Shown here piece by piece: positions 60,352-64,000 of a stretch of 64,000 nt of DNA (position 1 is the first letter of the stretch; each line of letters begins with the position of its first letter). The notes under the pieces were generated by a model. It made no database searches. It saw nothing but the letters and a program-made list of their open reading frames with translations, and was not told where the DNA came from. The translations under genes were made by a program, and so were the position numbers. Origin of the DNA: CAUZIZ01 sp965219855 (GTDB lineage Bacteria > Acidobacteriota > UBA6911 > RPQK01 > JAJDTT01); NCBI GenBank assembly GCA_965219855.1, contig CBDCOR010000013.1, positions 1-64,000 of the forward strand, written 5' to 3'.

Positions 60352-61200
60352 ATGGACAAATCAGCTTCTGTGGAAAAAGGCCATGGATCCCCCCCCAAAA
60401 AATGGTGGTGGCTTGTCCTCGTCGTCGTTCCTATCGTAGTGGCCCTCATCAGCTTGCTCAAAGACCGGTGGCGGCGACGGTGATATCTACAATGTTGCCG
60501 GAAACCAGTATACGGGCGATGTCGCCTTCAACCCCGTAACAGTTATCATCGAGCAAGCACGGCGAATGCATGGGAAAGAGTTGGCCAAAGAGGTGGAAGA
60601 GGTTCTACAGAAGGCATCGAACTCAGTCGGCGCAGAGAAGTTTCCTGAAGCCATCTCCCTACTTGAGTCCGTCGCTGATTCGATAGCCATCCCTGCATTC
60701 TTCAATAATCTAGGCGCCGCTTATATGGCGACAGGCGCATTTGACAAAGCCAAGCTATACCTAGACAAGGCCGCCGCTGCAGGTCCAGACAAGAACGCGC
60801 AATTCAACCTTGCCCAGTTGCCCGAGTGTGGTTCACTTGTGGGTGCCAAAGAAGACATGGCTTCTGGTGGTGATTCCTTCGAAAACGCCGAAGAGATCTC
60901 TCCTGGCACAACGAGGGTTTAAGTGTAGGTGTTCACAAGTATTTCAAGGTAGGCCTAAAAGCCGGACAGACGCTCGTCAGTGCTTTCCGGACTCCGAACA
61001 GACCTTCCTACGCAGGCGCTCGTATCTACGACAAGAATGGCGCCCTGCTGACCCAACAAAACATCATAGGCGGTACCAGCAAGATAGAAACAATAAAATG
61101 GAGAGCACGAGAAAACGGAGAGCTTTTCTTCACCGTAGGTAATAGTCATGCGGGAGGCGGTAACGCCGCTAAGACAGTTTACCGAATCTGCATTTGGTAG
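60352..61200 (+). pseudogene. Membrane-anchored TPR/PPC-domain protein, doubly frameshifted
   Basis: Three segments in alternating frames give one protein of about 282 residues. Segment 1 (60352 to about 60470): KKWWWLVLVVVPIVVALISLL, a membrane anchor. Segment 2 (about 60470-60905): YNVAGNQYTGDVAF, then TPR-like ISLLESVADSIAIPAFFNNLGAAYMATGAFDKAKLYLDKA. Segment 3 (about 60905-61200): VGVHKYFKVGLKAGQTLVSAF and ARENGELFFTVGNSH, resembling a bacterial pre-peptidase C-terminal (PPC) beta-sandwich. The total length with both shifts is a multiple of three. Either decay or sequencing indels. Confidence 0.65.
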
Positions 61201-61303
61201 GTCGTCGGATTACGATAGTGATACTGTTTTCCCGAGAATCTCACTCACCAAGAATGAGCATCACGGGTGTCGCTGGAGAGACACCTGCACGGCGCTGGTG
61301 ATT

Positions 61304-62146
61304 TCAGCGACTGGGGCCGGAATAAAAGAAGGCGACCGGGACTACTAGCTCGAAGGGAGATCCGCCGCCGTGATGGTAGCGGGGGATGCGGTGTTTGTCC
61401 CGCTCCAGGAAGGCGCGGTTCTCGACGAAGCCATGGTCGGAAAAAAGAATCAGTAGAGTGCGTCGGGGAAGCTTGTCCAGAAAAGCGAGTGTCTGCGGAA
61501 GAAGCTGTTCGATGATCTCCGTATGCAGAAAATAAGGACTCTCCCGGCTGTGGTGAATTTTTTCGTCGATCCAGTCCAACTTGTAGGTCAGATTGTCTCG
61601 GCCACCGCCCTGAAATGAGAAGCCTTTCTGGATTCTGTGCTGGGGATGAAGACCACCAGCCGCCAGCCACTGCTTGACCTGCTCCAGAGTATTGGATGGC
61701 TTGTGGGCATAGGCAACCTTCGTCTCCACCAGCCGGACATGAGGAGGCATCCGCCGCTCTAATTGACGGCACAATAGCTGCCAGAGAGGCCAGCCAAGAG
61801 CGTCGATGAAGACGAACCGGACCGACTCGCCACCTAAGTTGGAAAGCAGCTGGCTGCTCTGATCTCGCACAATGCTGTCGGCTCGAGGAAGCTTTCGCTC
61901 CGACTCCTGTATCCGCAGACCATAGTCCTCGCAGAATTGATCGAGAAGTTGGCGGATTCGCTTCTCGACGGAGACCAGATCCACCCCGTCCAACCAGTCG
62001 AGCTGAGTGAGATGCACTCGAAGGCGATCCAGCATGAAGGGAATCTCGGCAGCGGTTTGGGTGAAAAGCTTTTCCAAGGAAATGAGGGATGCTGGATGTG
62101 CTGTTGCCGCGCTTCCCCGATTCGGAGCTCTGTCTGGCGGACCCAC
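61304..62146 (-). CDS. PglZ domain, C-terminal part of a large defence-type protein
   Basis: The frame gives 280 codons, but its first codons lie in a region also coded by the upstream frame; the protein is best read as the continuation of 61834-64000 after a one-base shift near 62085. PglZ hallmarks: SVRFVFIDALGWPLWQLL (first metal aspartate), TLLILFSDHGFVEN (SDHG, alkaline-phosphatase superfamily metal site) and RYHHGGGSPFELVVPVAFF. PglZ domains are putative phosphatases/nucleases of BREX, Pgl and related phage-defence loci. Ends about 100 bases from the preceding rightward pseudogene. Confidence 0.82.
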   Translation of the reverse strand: MGPPDRAPNRGSAATAHPASLISLEKLFTQTAAEIPFMLDRLRVHLTQLDWLDGVDLVSVEKRIRQLLDQFCEDYGLRIQESERKLPRADSIVRDQSSQLLSNLGGESVRFVFIDALGWPLWQLLCRQLERRMPPHVRLVETKVAYAHKPSNTLEQVKQWLAAGGLHPQHRIQKGFSFQGGGRDNLTYKLDWIDEKIHHSRESPYFLHTEIIEQLLPQTLAFLDKLPRRTLLILFSDHGFVENRAFLERDKHRIPRYHHGGGSPFELVVPVAFFYSGPSR

Positions 62147-64000
62147 AGCAGGCTACTCAACAGCTCGCGGTAGTGCTCTTTCTCCTGAGAACTCCTCTGC
62201 GAGCGAAGCGGAATCCAACCCTCCTCCAGCACCTTACCCACCTCCCGAAGGCTTCTGGAATCAGAGTGAATCAACTTCCTGAGCAGTCTCCTGGCAGCAT
62301 GATGGACCGGGCTCAGGAATGCACTTTCGCGTGCGACCAATCGGGCCAATAGGGAGACTGAATCGGTCAGCAGCCCCAGTGAGCTAAGGGTAGATTCTCC
62401 CAGGTGATCCTCGAACTCCCGCCTGAAATCGAAAAGCCAATCCTCATCTCGTTCCAGGAGTACAGCTGCCAACTCCGCATAGGAGGACAGCGCGCCACTT
62501 CGGGGGACCAGTGCCAACTGCTGGTGGGCTTGCTCCGGAGAGATGCGATAACGGACCACCAGTTCGCTAGCCAACAGCCGGAAGACGAACTCTTCGCTGG
62601 TGAGTCGATCCAGATCCTGGGCCAACTCGGGAGACGAAGCCGGAAGCAGGGACTGCAGCACGACTCGGGCTCCGGTTCCTTGCTCCTGGGGTTCATTCAT
62701 CAGGCGAATGGGCTGGTTCGCATCCAAGAGGCCCTCTTCGAGCCAGCCATCGAACTCCGAAACCAGGCTCTTACGAGTCCTGGGCTGGGCCCCCATCCTC
62801 TGGCGAAAAGCGGACAGATATTTGACTTCGAAAGGCTTTCGGTTCGGTTCGAAGGAATCCAGATGGCGAATGAAATCTGCGGTCAGGTATTCCTCCATTG
62901 CCATTAGCTCATCCATCGTGGTCATCGATTTCAGACGTTGGCACGACTCCAGGGAGCAGGTTTGCACACTACTGGCCGAATCTCCCATTTTCGCAATGTA
63001 GAATTCGAAACGGTCCAACAGCTCGCCAAAGCGTGGGTGCTGAACCTGGACCACGAATTGTCTGAGCTGATTCTCGGTTTCTCCCTGGATCCTGTGCACC
63101 CGGTCTTTCTGGGGGCGCTGTCCCAGCTGGAAACCGCAGCTGCACAGGGGACGCTGCTGTAGTTCCTCCCAGATCGACCGGCTGCAGCGCTGGCCTAGGA
63201 TGTTGCCAAGCTCTTCCTTGAGAACCGTCGCCGACTTCTCGGGAACAAAAGCGGAAAGCTTTTCCAGTCGACTTAGCAACCCAAGTTGGTCGCTCAGCGG
63301 GGAGCCCTGGAACCGAGGTTGATCCGACGACTCTTGAAAGGATGCGTGTTCCTTCTGGTACTCGCGGATATAGGAGTGGTGCCAGGTCTCGAACTCGCCT
63401 TGCAGTCCCTGGAAGCGGACGGGGTCCCAGCTGGGATCCCAGTCCTTGAGCCGGTCCGACAACACCCCCACTCCTTCGGAAAGCACCTCATAAGCAGCTC
63501 CTGCTTGGATCACCCCGGTGGCCTCCTCCAGGTAGTTCCCCATGAAGACAAAACCAGCAAAGACTTCGGTGAAGAAGGAGTGAGAGTAGGTGAGGGCTTG
63601 GGTCGCGGAGTTGAACTGTTCGATGTTTTCGATTCCCTCCGCCAGGGTCTTCAGTCCCTGGATCGGGGGATGGCTGCGTCGGAAGGAATCGAGAAAACCC
63701 TCAATCACTGCCAGGGTTCCCCCCAGTGGCTGGCGATCCAACAACGGGTAGACCCGGTACTCGCGATAGCGATTGAGTAGGTGCTTCAGCTCAACCAACT
63801 GTCGAGCAGTCTCTTCTTCGAAGCTTCTTAGAACTTCCCAGAGCTGCTGACACTCGCCAAACGACAAAGAGCTCTTCCGCAGATTCCTGGGTGTCGCCTG
63901 GAGACGGCTGAGCCGGGAAGCCGCAGCCGTGGAGATGGTCTCGCCAACCGCAAGTTGCTCGATTTTGAGCAACTCGCCGGGATCCAACTGATTGAGTGGG
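61834..64000 (-). CDS. Large protein of unknown function, upstream of/fused to the PglZ domain; partial
   Basis: Runs in from the right edge (open through 64000). About 640 residues in frame to about 62085 (ending RQTELRIGEARQQHIQHPS); the last 80 codons to 61834 are out of frame, and the true continuation is the PglZ frame. Mostly helical, with repeated LxxLL-type heptads, a CGFQLGQRPQK segment (about residue 290) and no visible P-loop in this part. Similar long helical regions precede PglZ in defence-associated proteins, whose N-terminal ATPase, if present, would be outside the window. The joined protein would exceed 920 residues. Confidence 0.6.
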   Translation of the reverse strand, partial: PLNQLDPGELLKIEQLAVGETISTAAASRLSRLQATPRNLRKSSLSFGECQQLWEVLRSFEEETARQLVELKHLLNRYREYRVYPLLDRQPLGGTLAVIEGFLDSFRRSHPPIQGLKTLAEGIENIEQFNSATQALTYSHSFFTEVFAGFVFMGNYLEEATGVIQAGAAYEVLSEGVGVLSDRLKDWDPSWDPVRFQGLQGEFETWHHSYIREYQKEHASFQESSDQPRFQGSPLSDQLGLLSRLEKLSAFVPEKSATVLKEELGNILGQRCSRSIWEELQQRPLCSCGFQLGQRPQKDRVHRIQGETENQLRQFVVQVQHPRFGELLDRFEFYIAKMGDSASSVQTCSLESCQRLKSMTTMDELMAMEEYLTADFIRHLDSFEPNRKPFEVKYLSAFRQRMGAQPRTRKSLVSEFDGWLEEGLLDANQPIRLMNEPQEQGTGARVVLQSLLPASSPELAQDLDRLTSEEFVFRLLASELVVRYRISPEQAHQQLALVPRSGALSSYAELAAVLLERDEDWLFDFRREFEDHLGESTLSSLGLLTDSVSLLARLVARESAFLSPVHHAARRLLRKLIHSDSRSLREVGKVLEEGWIPLRSQRSSQEKEHYRELLSSLLWVRQTELRIGEARQQHIQHPSFPWKSFSPKPLPRFPSCWIAFECISLSSTGWTGWIWSPSRSESANFSINSARTMVCGYRSRSESFLEPTALCEIRAASCFPT

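Noticed and set aside
61304..64000. Complete BREX or Pgl system
   Set aside because: Only the PglZ domain and its helical partner are visible; no ATPase, methyltransferase or Lon-like gene lies in the window.

Overview
The window reads as a GC-rich, transposon-laden segment of a free-living or host-associated bacterium, most likely Acidobacteriota. This rests on a GWxTD-domain protein, a CRTAC1/ASPIC-UnbV protein, a large Oar-like TonB receptor with an N-terminal carboxypeptidase-regulatory domain, a secreted PQQ dehydrogenase, many Tat-exported sialidase-fold proteins, and a high load of IS21, IS1380, IS481, IS4 and IS1634 elements. No rRNA, tRNA or CRISPR array was seen, so the assignment is inference from gene families.

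Layout. 1-3 kb: a frameshifted ThDP enzyme running off the left edge, then an IS1380-type element. 3-11.6 kb: a homocysteine methyltransferase fused to a SAM methyltransferase, translationally coupled to an SMP-30-like lipoprotein; then PQQ dehydrogenase, GWxTD and CRTAC1 genes. 11.7-13.6 kb: an IS481 element bracketed by inverted REP-like repeats. 13.6-17.3 kb: TPR, sialidase and EEP-nuclease genes. 17.4-24.1 kb: an IS4 element beside an IS21 element that was itself split by an IS1634-type element; both insertions can be read to the base from target duplications. 24.4-31.4 kb: TonB receptor, Tat-exported proteins and an aminotransferase. 31.4-33.5 kb: a group II intron sitting inside a palindromic repeat. 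33.6-47 kb: a carbohydrate-catabolism block (GH-like protein, polysaccharide deacetylase, DHDPS/NAL family protein, three sialidase-like genes counting 45.8 kb, metallophosphoesterase, and a four-gene operon of oxidoreductase, amidohydrolase, MFS transporter and enolase-superfamily dehydratase). 47-51 kb: an Nramp-like transporter and a second IS21 element. 51.4-56.2 kb: an accessory island of small genes, a HicB-like protein coupled to a proteasome-like Ntn hydrolase, a trypsin-like protease and an overlapping pair of very small genes. 56.2-60 kb: a broken sodium:solute symporter, PhyH dioxygenase and ceramidase-like protein. 60.3-64 kb: a doubly frameshifted TPR/PPC gene and a very large protein with a C-terminal PglZ domain running off the right edge.

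The strongest structural signal is a set of palindromic repeat families whose stems change in a compensating way between copies. Two 183-bp elements share a core but carry different self-complementary 17-nt arms; one interrupts the symporter gene and, when removed, restores the frame. The best candidates for less described biology are these palindromes, the HicB-like/Ntn-hydrolase pair, the methyltransferase fusion and the PglZ protein. Several genes have single-base frameshifts, which could be real decay or assembly error.
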